Source of the DNA: Halichondria panicea
Taxonomy: Eukaryota; Porifera; Demospongiae; Suberitida; Halichondriidae
Length of the DNA stretch: 64,000 nt
Direction of reading: 5' to 3'
Assembly (NCBI RefSeq): GCF_963675165.1
Contig: NC_087380.1
Span: 4,710,571 to 4,774,570, forward strand
The notes under the pieces: generated by a model
Databases searched by the model: none
Seen by the model: the letters and a program-made list of their open reading frames with translations, nothing else
Told to the model about the DNA's origin: nothing
In this document: piece after piece, positions 24,975 through 36,587 of the stretch
Numbering within the stretch: the first letter of the stretch is position 1
Layout: each line of letters starts with the position of its first letter
Translations under genes and position numbers: made by a program

Positions 24975-25640
24975 TGTCATTATTTATTGTTGAATCAGAT
25001 AGAGCGTCCTTTAAGCTGATACCAAGATCGACCTCCTAGCTCCGGAGATATGTTCGACGGAACGCTACGAAGGTATTGCAACGCCCTCTTGAGTAAATGA
25101 TGCTCAAACGTCATGAATAATTGAAATTCAATTATTGGCTTCCAGGCACTTCCGTATACTCCTGAAGGCTAGGCGTTCTAGGACTCTCTAGCTAGCTAGT
25201 ATAGCTATGTAGCTGAATTGCTTGGCACCTAGGAAGGATCTTCGAAGAAATAAAGAGACAAAGACTCCCGCCGCTCGAATGGTAAGCTCGTGTAATGTAT
25301 CAGTCTTATAAAAGATCCCTCAGCCTCTTTCATACAGCTTAAAGGAGTCTTATTAGTAGCCTTATAAGAAGCTTTCCTCCTTTATTTTAGTACTGGCTTA
25401 GTGGATGGGTGATCACATCATGGAGGGCCCAGGAAACTGGTCGTATAAACATTTATATTGCTGATTCCCCCAGGTGGTGGTAAGTGTCCTAGTCTATTGG
25501 CTAGAATGTAAGTGACATTGATATGTGTCTATCTTAACTTACTACTTATCTGTAGGTTGTTATGGATCTAAAGAAACAAACAAGAGTGGATCTACGCCAA
25601 GCTAGCTAGCTAGATAGCTGCTCTTTCTAATCATAGATAC
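24975..25640 (+). repeat. Family A relic (related to the 6.8-8.1 kb MITE)
   Basis: The sequence is collinear with about 6,815-7,725, with several internal deletions. It includes ATATGTTCGA, ATTGCAACGCCCTCTTGAG and GCTAGCTAGCTAGATAGCTG. The terminal inverted repeats are missing. Confidence 0.65.
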
Positions 25641-26119
25641 ACGAAAGAAGGCAACGCCGCCCCGCCCCACGTAATGCTAGGTAATGCTAGGTAAATGCAG
25701 TGTGTGACGTCACACCCTCTGGTTGGAGGCTATTTTTCTCGTAGGGGGCCTAAAAGAGAAATTCAAAGCAATCAGCACACATACACCTGTTAGTGCCGAG
25801 CTTTCTTTTATTCAGCTTGATTTGTGTGAAAAAACACCGATTATGTACCCCAATATGAAATAATTTTATAACATGTACGTTTCACAGAATTAGGAACAAA
25901 GCATATTTTCCAGCAGAGAAAGTTTGCGTACCTCTCCTGCTCTTACTGTACATGGTAATCTAGTTCGTAATCTAGTTTGAAGTGCTCTAAGACACTGAAA
26001 CAATCCTACAAGTGTATGGACGACAACAATGATGATGCGCATAACCCCTAACCCCTAGCGTTACACTTATCCTATAATTATATGTGGCTGAGTAAGTTAC
26101 TGTAGATTTTTCGTAATTC

Positions 26120-26350
26120 ATTTTTTCCAGTATAATAAATGTTTTCATCTCTGAGCCCTTGTTCATCATCTACACCATCTTATCCTGTGTGGGCATCCTG
26201 TTCGCTTTTGTGGTGGCTTTAACTTACCTCACTCTCACTACCCGTCAGAAAGAAAACCTTTGCAAATCAGCAGAAAATTTTTGCGATCTAACTGACAAGG
26301 ATTGTGTGTGTCATTATACTAATCGAGGTTTTATTTTTGCGAATTGATCA
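26120..26350 (+). repeat. Dispersed repeat D, copy 1
   Basis: This is about 90% similar to 61,985-62,195. A 62-residue open frame (26,159-26,347) with a hydrophobic stretch is present in this copy, but small indels break it in the other. I regard the frame as incidental. Confidence 0.5.
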
Positions 26351-26399
26351 AAGTTTATCTTGAGTAGCCAATTTGTGAGCACACAATTCCTGCTTCAGG

Positions 26400-28120
26400 G
26401 CTCTCCCAGAAGGTCTGACAGACTGTGCCCCACTCCTGATTGTTGCACACCTCCACACGACCTTCCAGACCTCACACTGCCTTGAACACCAACTAAAAGT
26501 GGAGAATAGAAGGTGTGAACATGTATGTCTTTCAAACACATACATACGGTATACATGTAGTACGTGTATGTGTATACTTCAGTGGTAACTGTATACCTCC
26601 TAGTATACATCACGTAAACACTAGACTCAATATTGACTACGTCAACTGAAAGACATTTTCTTGACACTAATAAGTTGTTTTGAAGCTGTAAGTAAATGCA
26701 GAACTATGGCAGCAAGGTGAACATGCATGCAGACTCAGAATACACACACAAACGCACACTGACCCACTAATATGACCCGGCGCGCAAATTTTATGATTAG
26801 TTTTGTGTTAATTTGGTACCCGTATCGGGTGTTTCCCATACTTTATTTCTATAACTTTTAGTGAGCCAGCAGTAATAAGCGTGGGTGTTAATTAAGGCCA
26901 GCAATACAATTATGTAACTTACTTTATCTTTCTCTCTATCTTTCTTTCTTTGCTTTGCCATGTGCTTTGCCATGTGCTTTCTAACTACTGATGTTCATGT
27001 GATCTATTACTGGGATTTGGTTGGCTGTTCACTGTTTTATGTTTGTGGTTTGTCATGGCGTGGCCTAATACTCCATGTTATAGTGGGGGTGGGTTATTTA
27101 CTGACATCGCAGGTTTCAGAGGATTGACGGAATAGTACCAGTGGCATCACTGGAAGTACTTGTTGGTACCTTATCCATCACAGCGTTAGCAGAGTTCGGG
27201 CGCTTGTCAGCAATGGTGACGGCTGGCAGCACTGACGTAGCACGCACATAAACAATACATGAACAGCTAAGGAGAGAGCCAGTGTTTTCTTGGCTTGCTA
27301 GCTAAAGCTCTAATACAAGTGAGGTGGAACAGTAATAGCATGCAGTTCACACTATCTGCAGTGGAGTTACCTAGCAGCAGTCTCCAGTATGCCATGCCGC
27401 CATTCTCAATCTGGGCGGCCATACTCTTGCTACCTCCACCTGGTGTTACGCAACCTGATTGGTCAGATCCATGAGAAGGCATTGTATGGAGAAAATGTAA
27501 AATGTTGCTGGACAGGTGTGCTTGAGCTGCAGAAAAGTGCGACAAAAAGCCATACACTTACAGTAACGGACGATCGATCAAGTCGATCATCCATCATTGG
27601 TATAGCCCAGAAGGTCGAATACAAGACCTTTTCGTCCCTAATGTTTATTGTGCCGGGACTCATCAGTGGACTGCACGCGCACTCAGTAAATGTACTTTGC
27701 TCACACTATTAGCAGTTTCTAGAACTAATAAATAATTACTTGCATCCAGTGTAATTTAATGGAAAGTGGACTAAGATTCTGTGGCTATCTATGCAAATGT
27801 ACTATCTATGCAAATGTATGTGGTACATCATCACACAATAATTTAAACGGACTCCCAAATATTCGTTTAGCGGCAGGGGGGGGTTCATTTAACCAATTAA
27901 ATATTAAGTGGTGTAAATCATGTTACAAAGGGGTTGTATGGTAAGCATCAGTCAACCAATAAACACATTCTTGGCAATCACACTGAGACGGTAAAGACCC
28001 ACTTACGTAGAATTTTATACACATAATTATTACCACTGCGACTATAAATTATCACTCTATCCAAATTATCACTCTATCCATTCAGATACGGGCTTCGGGA
28101 CAGGCTAGGAATAAACATTA
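26400..28120. other. No supported gene
   Basis: Short frames on both strands (for example 27,267-27,557 minus and 27,389-27,712 plus) overlap each other and show no recognisable motif. Tandem micro-duplications occur at about 26,948-26,972 and 27,788-27,820. Confidence 0.35.
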
Positions 28121-28138
28121 AGTTGAAGACTGACTAAT

Positions 28139-28308
28139 TGTAGAAGCCTATTACCTAAAATAGATGAATTAAGGGCTATTTGTGCTATTTGTGCTACCCA
28201 CTGCCCAGATGTTGTTTGTCTAGTAGAAACATGGTTGTGTAGTGATATTATGTGTAGTGATATTATAGATAGTGAGTTATACATTCCTAACTACAAGTAC
28301 ACGTACTG
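28139..28308 (+). pseudogene. LINE (non-LTR retrotransposon) endonuclease fragment
   Basis: Allowing for two tandem micro-duplications, the plus strand reads CRSLLPKIDELRAICA, HCPDVVCLVETWL and IPNYK. This is the N-terminal part of an APE-type endonuclease of CR1/L2-like LINEs. In intact elements this Glu in VETWL binds the metal. Here it is a short frame-broken scrap. Confidence 0.65.
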
Positions 28309-28319
28309 ATTAATACTCA

Positions 28320-29280
28320 ATTATGGGATATTTTAGGTGCCTTTTCGCTTAGCGATGGAACTCAAGCAAATTTGTCGGCTAAGGTCTAATTGTTTTTGCA
28401 CATTAATTGTTAATACAAAAAAGTACAGTGAATAGAGAAGGAGAGGGATTAGAAACGGAGCACGTGTGCGTTAGCATGTTTGTTGTTTTATAGCGGGGTG
28501 ACTTTAAAGCTATTGGAATGTAAGGTGGTTCTGGCTTACCAGTACTGCACCCTTCCGTCTACAATTATATTGCTACCGATCAGTGTATTGGACTAAGTTT
28601 AATCTTTAGATTGTTAGATGCAAAGATCACAATTCCCTTGTGCGATTCGCTTGTGTTTGAAGGCATTATGTTTGCTGACTGTTAGCGATAAAGATAAAAC
28701 CTTACGGGAATCAGCTGTGTGAGAGTTTACAAAACCTGAGTACTCTTTTTTGATGAAACCTCTGTTTTGGAGCGTGCATATTGCCTAATTTCTCTTTCTT
28801 AAGTCACTTTTGAAGGCCAACTTTTCTGAAATCAATCGACTTCATTGTACTGGATACATTCAACAATACAGATCTAAATTTTAATTAAGTGGATATTGTT
28901 CAAAGGCAATGATAAATTTTTTTTGATGGTAACTCTCGAAGACATACTAATTTTCTTTCAGGAGCGCCTCTTCTTGGGTTCCCTGTGCTGGCGTAATGTG
29001 ATCAATAAGGGAATCTGCCTTCCCACTTCTGGTTAGGATCATCTCGCGAAACAGTTAACCCAGGTAACCAGCAAGCGACCATCTACTGACTCTGTAAGTC
29101 AGCATTACGACAATGGGTGTTCATGTACACACGTATTACACGAGCTACGGCCCTAATTTACTACTAAGCCAATGAGCCAATGCGTGGGAGCCTTCCGCAT
29201 TCCTTATTTTGATACCACAAAAAGTGAGTTGTAGGAACAAGCAAAATATATAGCTTGTTAGCTTTAACGACTGCATGGCT
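28320..29280. other. No supported gene
   Basis: I find no frame or repeat of note in this interval. Confidence 0.35.
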
Positions 29281-29284
29281 ACTG

Positions 29285-29525
29285 AAAAAATCATGTACCA
29301 GCACATGCGCATTGAGCCGTGGTATTTACTTCGAGGTACGGTTCGATCAGAACCGTTTGATAATTGCTTCAAGATCTTCATAGTAGTACAAGGTTCTAGG
29401 GAAGCTAGAGAGTGAGAATTTATGGCCTTGTAGAGTGAGAGGAGAGGACAGTGACTGGCTAGGTAGGAAGCTTCCTTTCAGTGGTCAACTGAGAATCCTG
29501 ATGAAAGGCGCACTTGAGGTGGACC
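29285..29525 (+). repeat. Family B piggyBac-like fragment
   Basis: It shares ACCAGCACATGCGCATTG and downstream blocks with the copies at 18.1 and 22.6 kb. Both ends are absent. Confidence 0.55.
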
Positions 29526-30056
29526 ATAATGCAATAATGAATAACAATAATGATTAAATAATGAATAATAAAAATAATGAATAATTAAATAATGAATAAC
29601 AATAATGATTCTTTAACAAAGTATGAGTATGAGGGGGGAAAACAATGTTAAGTTCTAGGTCTATATATACGGGTACGGGTGCAGCAACATCCAGCAGCAC
29701 ACACCGCCTTTAAGGTACTGGAGTTGAGATAAAATAATCATACCATACGTGGTACACAATGAATATGGACAATGACACACACAGAAGATTAACATAGCCT
29801 GATTAACATAGCACATACCGTATAACAGTAAAATTTAGTGGGGAAATTTGGCCCAATTCGCTCCTGTCGTGGTTATTTTCAATAAGTTCCTGTTCCCTTG
29901 CGTGACGGGTCTCAGTTAATGCTTTCGTTGAAGTATAATCGATTTGTTTGTAAATAACTATTCACGATTGGCCGGTGGTGGATCAAATTGTAGGGTTACA
30001 TATGCTAGGGGCAGCGGAGGGTGTGTGGTAATTAGTGGGTATGTCATACGATAACT

Positions 30057-30297
30057 GGTCCCCCCGGACCGTCCGTCTACGGCAACATTTTCTGCCGTAG
30101 ACGGTCCGGGGGGACCTTCCACGGCAATTGTTAGTTGCCATGGACAGTCCGGGGGGACCATTAGTGCTGCTGCAGACGGTCCCCCCTTGCTGTAAGTAGT
30201 CCCCCCACGGACTGTCTACGGCAACTTACAATTGCCGTGGAAGGTCCCCCCGGACTGTCAAGGGCAATCAGATTGCCATGGACTGTCCCCCCCATAT
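30057..30297. repeat. GC-rich cluster of nested hairpins
   Basis: A perfect inverted repeat spans 30,057-30,116 (GGTCCCCCCGGACCGTC... and its complement, with CTACGGCA/TGCCGTAG inner arms). It is followed by at least three related variants built from GGTCC/GGGGGGACC, TCTACGGCAA/TTGCCGTAG and GCAATTG..TTGCCATGG blocks. The region is strikingly GC-rich against AT-rich surroundings and is not coding. It could be nested foldback insertions or a structured RNA or origin-like element. Confidence 0.7.
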
Positions 30298-30398
30298 ATA
30301 CCATCTACAGCGGACAGTGCTGCCCCATCAAAAGTAGTTTAGAAGAATGGATGCAAGATAGTGATATAGCATGAGAGAGAACAATGTGCAGATATACG

Positions 30399-30821
30399 TC
30401 ATTTTGTAGATTTGCATGCCTGACAAAACCACGGGAGCTTGATGGCTTTTGGTGGTGCTCTAACACAGTCGGTATGAAACCATTCCTCGCAGCTTGTGCA
30501 CTCGATCATAGCACGATTGTTTCGTTTATGTCGACACGTACAGTATATGCGCATATACTCGACCATTATTACAGCTGGTTTTCTTGCCACATGGATAGCT
30601 GGGAAAAGTCCAAGGTTTCGTTGCTCAATACCTCTCTTTAGATGTTGTCTCATGAGCTTTTGATCGAATTGCAGTTTGTTTGGCTCAATTCCGTTACAGA
30701 GTGCTGTTGCTGTGTCATCAGATGATATACTTGGCGTAGTGCTATAACTATAATCATGGTTCACGACGACGATGATGGACCCATAGCGTCCCGGACAAGA
30801 TCCAAACGTAACAATTAACAA
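30399..30821 (-). pseudogene. Ulp1-protease C-terminus plus PHD finger remnant
   Basis: The minus-strand frame reads, in its middle part, DTATALCNG...KLQFDQKLMRQHLKRGIE...LFPA. This is the end of a Ulp1/SENP-type protease domain. It continues into CTCRHKRNNRAMIECTSCEEWFHTDC...PWFCQAC, a C4HC3 PHD finger. The same domain pair ends the plus-strand gene at 41.7-44.5 kb, so this is probably a relic of a related KDZ element. The catalytic part of the protease is missing. Confidence 0.65.
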
Positions 30822-31586
30822 TCACTATCGTAATTAACTATCATTAACAATTAACTATCATCGTACACCTGTATGCTGTAATACGTTTTATGGAATGGAT
30901 AAGCAGTTCAAAGTTCTCGTTTAAGGATACTACAATTATTATTGTAGTAATTATGGTAGCCCAAGGTACAAGGTGTTATATCCATGCACATGACTCTCAC
31001 ATGTCCATTGAATGAACACAAGGGAACAAAGGAAACTTTTAAATATTTCATTTTGATTATAATTGTTAGGAATAATATTATGAGCCAGAATATTATGAGC
31101 CAGAAGTTGTGCCAAGCAACGTACTAACATTTAAATATTTTTGGTTTTAATGACAGACAGTATAGTGTGCGTTTTTTTCATGACACACATTTGTAGCATT
31201 TGTAGCTCCATATCTGATCCTGATCCCAGAATGCCTTCCCCTTTCCCTGCTTTAATTAAAAGTGAATATTTGCATATTTTATTTAAAAAATTTATAACTC
31301 ATGAACCGTATATTAAAAACATAAGTTCCACAGGTAGAACCGGCTCATCTAGCAACCAACCACCACCCCACAAATAACAATTGTTAACAAAAATTGTTAA
31401 CAAAAATTCACAATTATGCACACATATGCACTTATTGTTCAGAATGTTCTCACGGTGACATGGCTCATCAGGACTCAATCATGATCTGCTGTATTTATCT
31501 GCTCTATCGGCAGACGCCCTTTTCCAGGGAAATATTTTCTTCACCTACACACAGTTCAATGGTGGCTTATGATGTCCACTGTTGTA

Positions 31587-34229
31587 CAGTGCAACAAGGC
31601 ATAAAGCTGGTTTTGGGTGATAGAATTAAAAGGCGTGTATCTCATAACTGGCATAACCTTTTCGTTCAAAACTTGACATGTTTTTGTTGTCAATAAAAAA
31701 AATTATATATCCTAATTAGGGTTTCCATAGCGCCATCCTATAACGCCCACACAACGCCCACACACAAATAATTGTTTTTCACCTTTTCGCTATCTAGTCG
31801 CACATAGACGGTCCAATACCAACCAAATTTGGTACACAAGACAACTATGTACAGTACTAAATCCAAATGAATTCCTTTTTTAGATACATACTAGTTAAAG
31901 GTTGATAATCCCATTTTTTTGTCATTTCAGTCGATTTGCAAAAAATCTATCTTCATGAAAACTACACAAGCAATTGAAATCAAACCTGGCCTAAACTAAC
32001 TGATAATAAATATGTTAAAATGAAATGAATCCCTTTTTGAGAAAGAGCGATTGTATTTAAAAATAAGGCTACTCAAAAGTCAGTCATTCTCGCCCACACG
32101 CCTATGAGATTTATATTCTTTACCAAACTTTTTGACTTCACTCTCCATCTCTCTTCCTGGTAAATAAGAAAACATGTAGTTTCTGGACCTCTGAATATAG
32201 TTTTTGATAGTTTCCTTCGGAATTAAATCGAGAGCTTTCGGAACAGTTGAGCGGAGCGAATCAAACTTGTAATCACAATAAGCTCTTGTGTATCGCTTGG
32301 CGTGTCCCCATACACGCTCAATACCATTGAGCTCGCAGTGGAACTTTGGAACAAATAACACAGTGTGCCCTTTGGCCTCCAGCTTTTGGTGCAAGGCACT
32401 TTTCTCATTTTTGAAATCATCGTGACAGCTGAGGATGATTTTCATATCCTCCAATTTTAGGGTAGCTGTGTTTATGCCCCTTTCCTCCAGTATCATCGCT
32501 GCCCCTTTAGGTGTGCCATCGTCCATAACCATCTTTTGTGGTCTACCAGCCCAAGTGGTGTCAAGTGGTGTCTCTCATAGCTGGTTGTTTACCGCCTGGC
32601 TTCCTGCTCAATCGTGAAACCACCAATGCATCATGAGCGTATGCTGTGTGCCCACACGAGTGGTCAAATACCCAAACATGCTTGTAGACACGAGGTGGGT
32701 ACTTGGCTTCGGCTATCTTGAACGCTTTATCAATCTGAGCCATAAATAAATCATTGTTCCAATAGCCCTCTTTGGCTTTACCGTATTCAAAGAACACTCT
32801 CGCAGACTTTTCAATGGTGAGTTCAACTTCAAACCAGTTTTGAAACATAGAGTCCGACAACGCACAGTAGCCATCCCTCTCCTCGATGAAATCAGACACC
32901 ATCAACCCTGACCCTCTTGCCTTTGGTTTGATGACCTGCATAGTGTCATCCTTCCATATAGACACTGGTCATCATTAGCATTAAACATGCTTTCGTCATG
33001 AAACCAAAAAATGGTGTTTTCCCAGTTCTGGTCAAGAGTCACGTCTTTTAGCAGGTCAGCTGCCTCTTGGTTCGGAGCATTGGAGGCATGAAGAAATCCA
33101 AGGGCACTCATTTGTTTCAGAAATTTTTGTCGATATTCAACTACGTCTGCTCGCTCATGCCCATCGTAATAAATGCCTTTAGTGATCCTCTTCACTTTGA
33201 AGCCCATATCGTGCAACCAATTTCTTGCTACTTCTACACTAATTCTTCGTGGGGCTCCTGCCTCAAGAGTTGAGTTTGGCAAAAGCTCATCATTGACCCA
33301 TGAGCAAAATGATCTTGCTGTTAAGTTAGGAGCTCCTTTTAGAAAAGCATTCTCTCGAACGTACAGAGTGGCCTCCTCTGTTAGATGTTCGTTTTTGGCA
33401 ATTGCGTTTGTACGATTGTATTTCCCCCTAATAAACTTTGGCAACTCTCCTTCATTCTTCAGAAATTCAACTCTCCATTTCTGGATTGTCTTGGCGTTCC
33501 TTTTTAGATGGGAAGCAATATTAGATGGGAAGCAATAATCTTGGAAGCTGGCCCAATAAGAAGCTGAAAGTCGTGACTTAAGATGTGGAAGAGAAGGAGA
33601 CTGAGCGAATAAAGGTCTTCTCTGGGTAGAGAGCTAACCCAATCGGCAACAAACTCTTCCAGTAGACCAGTAGAGCATCAGGATCATTCTTCAGTGCCTC
33701 ATTGGGATCAAAATCTGAGTCAGAGTCTGAGGTAGCACTGGAAGTTGATGGCTGGCCCATGAGAGATTGATTGGAGAGATGAGATGAAGAAGTATCATCA
33801 GTGTTGATAGCGATACTTGATACAGCCTGCTGAGCAGGCCTTTGCCAGTGTTTCACTCTTGAAGTTTTGAGATGAGCTCTTTGTTTCTTCAGTTTAGGCA
33901 TATTGAGCAGCAGAAAGCAAAGGAGCAGCAGATATGTACAGATGAATGCATGCAACATGCAACAGCACCTTTGCAAAACTCACTTATTAATTATGCGTGG
34001 GCGGAAACAACGATGTAATGATATTTTTGGCCAATCAGTTTGCATGTTTAGCTCAGCTGACCCTAGCAACAGTGCACATGCTCAGAATTGCTCAGAATTG
34101 CTTGCAAATTGTCTCTAATTTTAGGCAACAGAGTAATATTAAAAATTGTTCTTTGTTGCTAAGGTCTATCTCAAAGAGTTCAAAGGATATGTAAGGTAAA
34201 AAAAACCAGCTTTATGCCTTGTTGCACTG
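31587..34229 (-). mobile_element. 2.64-kb Tc1/mariner-superfamily element
   Basis: The ends CAGTGCAACAAGGCATAAAG... (31,587) and its complement (ending 34,229) form a perfect 28-bp terminal inverted repeat. It is flanked by TA on both sides (31,585-31,586 and 34,230-34,231), the family's usual target duplication. The empty site is visible in the sister MITE at about 40,557. One minus-strand transposase gene fills the interior. Confidence 0.92.
32080..33901 (-). pseudogene. Tc1/mariner-type DDE transposase, frame-broken
   Basis: The gene reads from MPKLKKQRAH (33,901) through an N-terminal DNA-binding region to a DDE core. The catalytic blocks are FHDESMFNAND (first Asp), VWVFDHSCGH (second Asp) and FHCELNGIERVWGHAK (Glu). 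Three frame breaks are visible. Two are perfect tandem duplications: 17 bp at about 33,510-33,545 and 10 bp at about 32,553-32,572. The third is a small indel near 32,965. All catalytic residues are preserved, so decay appears recent. Normally the protein would cut and paste the element at TA sites in the nucleus. Confidence 0.85.
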
Positions 34230-35015
34230 TACTAACTAGCCTAAACAAACCTATAGTGAAGCTATCAAGACTACAAATGCTACAAATGCTACTCTATAGT
34301 GACTTACCAGGTTCAGGAAGATGGTCCACCTCAAGTGCGTCTTCCTCAGGATTCTCAGGCTTTTGACCTCTGAAAGGAAGCTTCCTACCTAGCTATGATC
34401 TCAGTTACTGTCCTCAGTTACTGTCCTCTCACTCTACAAGGCTCACTCTCTAGCTTCCCTAGAACCTCCCTGAGGTTGTACTACGAAGATCTTGTAGCAA
34501 TTATAAAACGGTCACTTTTCTTTCGAGCAAAATATTAAAAATACCATGTGGAAGAGCTGGTAACCTGCAGCGTGCGCATAGCTCCAACACAGCGTGCACA
34601 ACGGTAGCCATGCCGGCTAAAGTGGGGAAAAGTAGTACATAAACTTCTAATTTTACTCACATGCAGCATGTTCGATCACCAAGATTTTTTTAAATTTATC
34701 AGTAGCCGTGCCGACTACCTTTATCCAGTTTTGCAAAGGCTCAAACTCTGGAAGGATGGAGGCAAAGTGGATCAAGAGATTCTAAACAAAAACCTAGACT
34801 CTGCCATGCCATTGATATTTACGTTGACCGGGTAAATGACCGGGTAAATGAACGGGTAAATGAATTCCAAGGCTCAAACTCTGAATATTAGCAGAGGATC
34901 TAAGAAAAAGAAACTGGAATTACAAACTCACCATCCTGGATTATTCGAACTATTCTCTAGCTATAGCTAGTAATTATGTAGGAGTAACGTATCTGTCACA
35001 AGCTTACTCTGCGCA

Positions 35016-36246
35016 TGGGTCAGGCACTGATAAGATTAATTTTATTCATTGCCAACATTTTATGTAGATCATGTAGTGTTAATGAGATTCATAATGTTTA
35101 TTAATGTTATTCATTACATGTGACGTCATAAGGTCAATGTATTTGCTTAGCTAGCTGCTAGAACTATTATAGATTATCTTTGGCAACAAATACGGCGGAC
35201 TTAAACAAGGTAAGAGTAGCTGTTTAGGCCCTCAAAAGATAGAGTATGTTGTTGTTATGATTATGTTTCCTTGATGGGAAGTACCAAAACTTTCTTAGCT
35301 ATGTTAGCTTCTTTAGCTCTGACAGCCACCCTAGAGGTAGGCTATTTTGTGTATCTCAAGAATACAATAACTCGAATACAATAACTCCTACTCTTCCCAT
35401 CAAGGATACTAGTACCTAGCTATGAGATGTTCATCTAGCCTTGTTTTTGAAGCTTGATCTTGGCATCTTCAACGCCGTATTTGCACTTCTCTTTCTGAAA
35501 GTGGCATGACGTCATCATCATTTATGGGACATAATTGAATTAAGCTGATTAGTTTTTTGGAAAAGAAAACATTGAGCTTCATTTTGGATGCAGCATACAC
35601 TGTATATTGCAAACTCTGCGCAGTTAAGGCCTGGGTCAGGCACTGATAAGATTAATTTTATTCATTGCCTACATTTTATGTAGATCATGTAGATCATGTA
35701 GTGTTAATGAGATTCATAATGTTTATTAATGTTATTCATTGCATGTGACGTCATAAGGTCAATGTATTTGCTTAGCTAGCTGCTAGAACTATTATAGATT
35801 ATCTTTGGCAACAAATACGGCGGACTAAAACAAGGTAAGAGTAGCTGTTTAGGCCCTCAAAAGATAGAGTATGTTGTTATGATTATGTTTCCTTGATGGG
35901 AAGTAAAAATGTCCAAAACTTTCTTAGCTATGCTAGCTTCTTCAGCTCTGACAGCCACCCTAGAGGTAGGCTATTTTGTGTATCTCAAGAATACAATAAC
36001 TCCTACTCTTCCCATCAAGGATACTAGTACCTAGCTATGAGATGTTCATCTAGCCTTGTTTTTGAAGCTTGATCTTGGCATCTTCAACGCCGTATTTGCA
36101 CTTCTCTTTCTGAAAGTGGCATGACGTCATCACCATTTATGGGACTAATTAGCATAATTGAATTAAGCTAATTAGTTTTTTGGAAAAAGAAAACATTGAG
36201 CTTCATTTTGGATCATTTTGATGCAGCATACACTGTATATTGCAAA
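35016..36246 (+). repeat. Tandem duplication of a 0.6-kb unit
   Basis: Units 35,016-35,610 and 35,632-36,246 are nearly identical. Each contains an internal inverted pair (CCTTGATGGGAAG ... CTTCCCATCAAGG). The copies differ mainly by private short tandem duplications (9 bp at about 35,680; 14 bp at about 35,369; 9 bp near 36,207). A fragment recurs at about 56,285-56,350. No gene is visible. Confidence 0.8.
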
Positions 36247-36380
36247 TAATACAGCAGTGTGAACATAGTGTAAATTTTGGTGTTGAAATCTGGACCCGGG
36301 CCTTAAGTGCGCAGAGAATAATACAGCAGTATGAACATAGTGTAAATATTGGTATTGAAATCTGGACCCGGGCGCAGAGT
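36246..36380 (+). repeat. Two tandem units of about 70 bp
   Basis: AATAATACAGCAGTRTGAAC through GAAATCTGGACCCGGGC occurs twice in succession. It includes the CTGGACCCGGG motif in both units. Confidence 0.7.
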
Positions 36381-36587
36381 ACACTGACCAATCCAAAGCG
36401 TGGTTGAAATGCAAATAATACCAGAAGCTCAAAACTATTATATACTACAACTACAAAACCAGAACCAGATTAAATAATTATGAGTGGGACCCAGAAGGAA
36501 GTTTAATGCAAGCAGCGAAACAATACTAGGATAGTCTACACACACTATACCAGAGTATCACTTACATAATCTCCAAGAAAAGGGTAT

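Larger units (their letters stand above)
31238..34632 (-). mobile_element. piggyBac-like family B copy, split by a mariner insertion
   Basis: The reverse-strand relative of 40,138-41,045 occupies 31,238-31,586 and 34,230-34,632. Between these two parts lies a complete Tc1/mariner element. Outer ends are eroded (CCCTTTCCCTGC at about 31,240 and GGCTAAAGTGGGG at about 34,616). A 13-bp tandem duplication at about 31,380-31,405 is missing from the sister copy. Confidence 0.75.

Noticed and set aside
26159-26347. Small membrane protein
   Set aside because: The frame is inside a dispersed repeat, and the other copy (61,985-62,195) breaks it.
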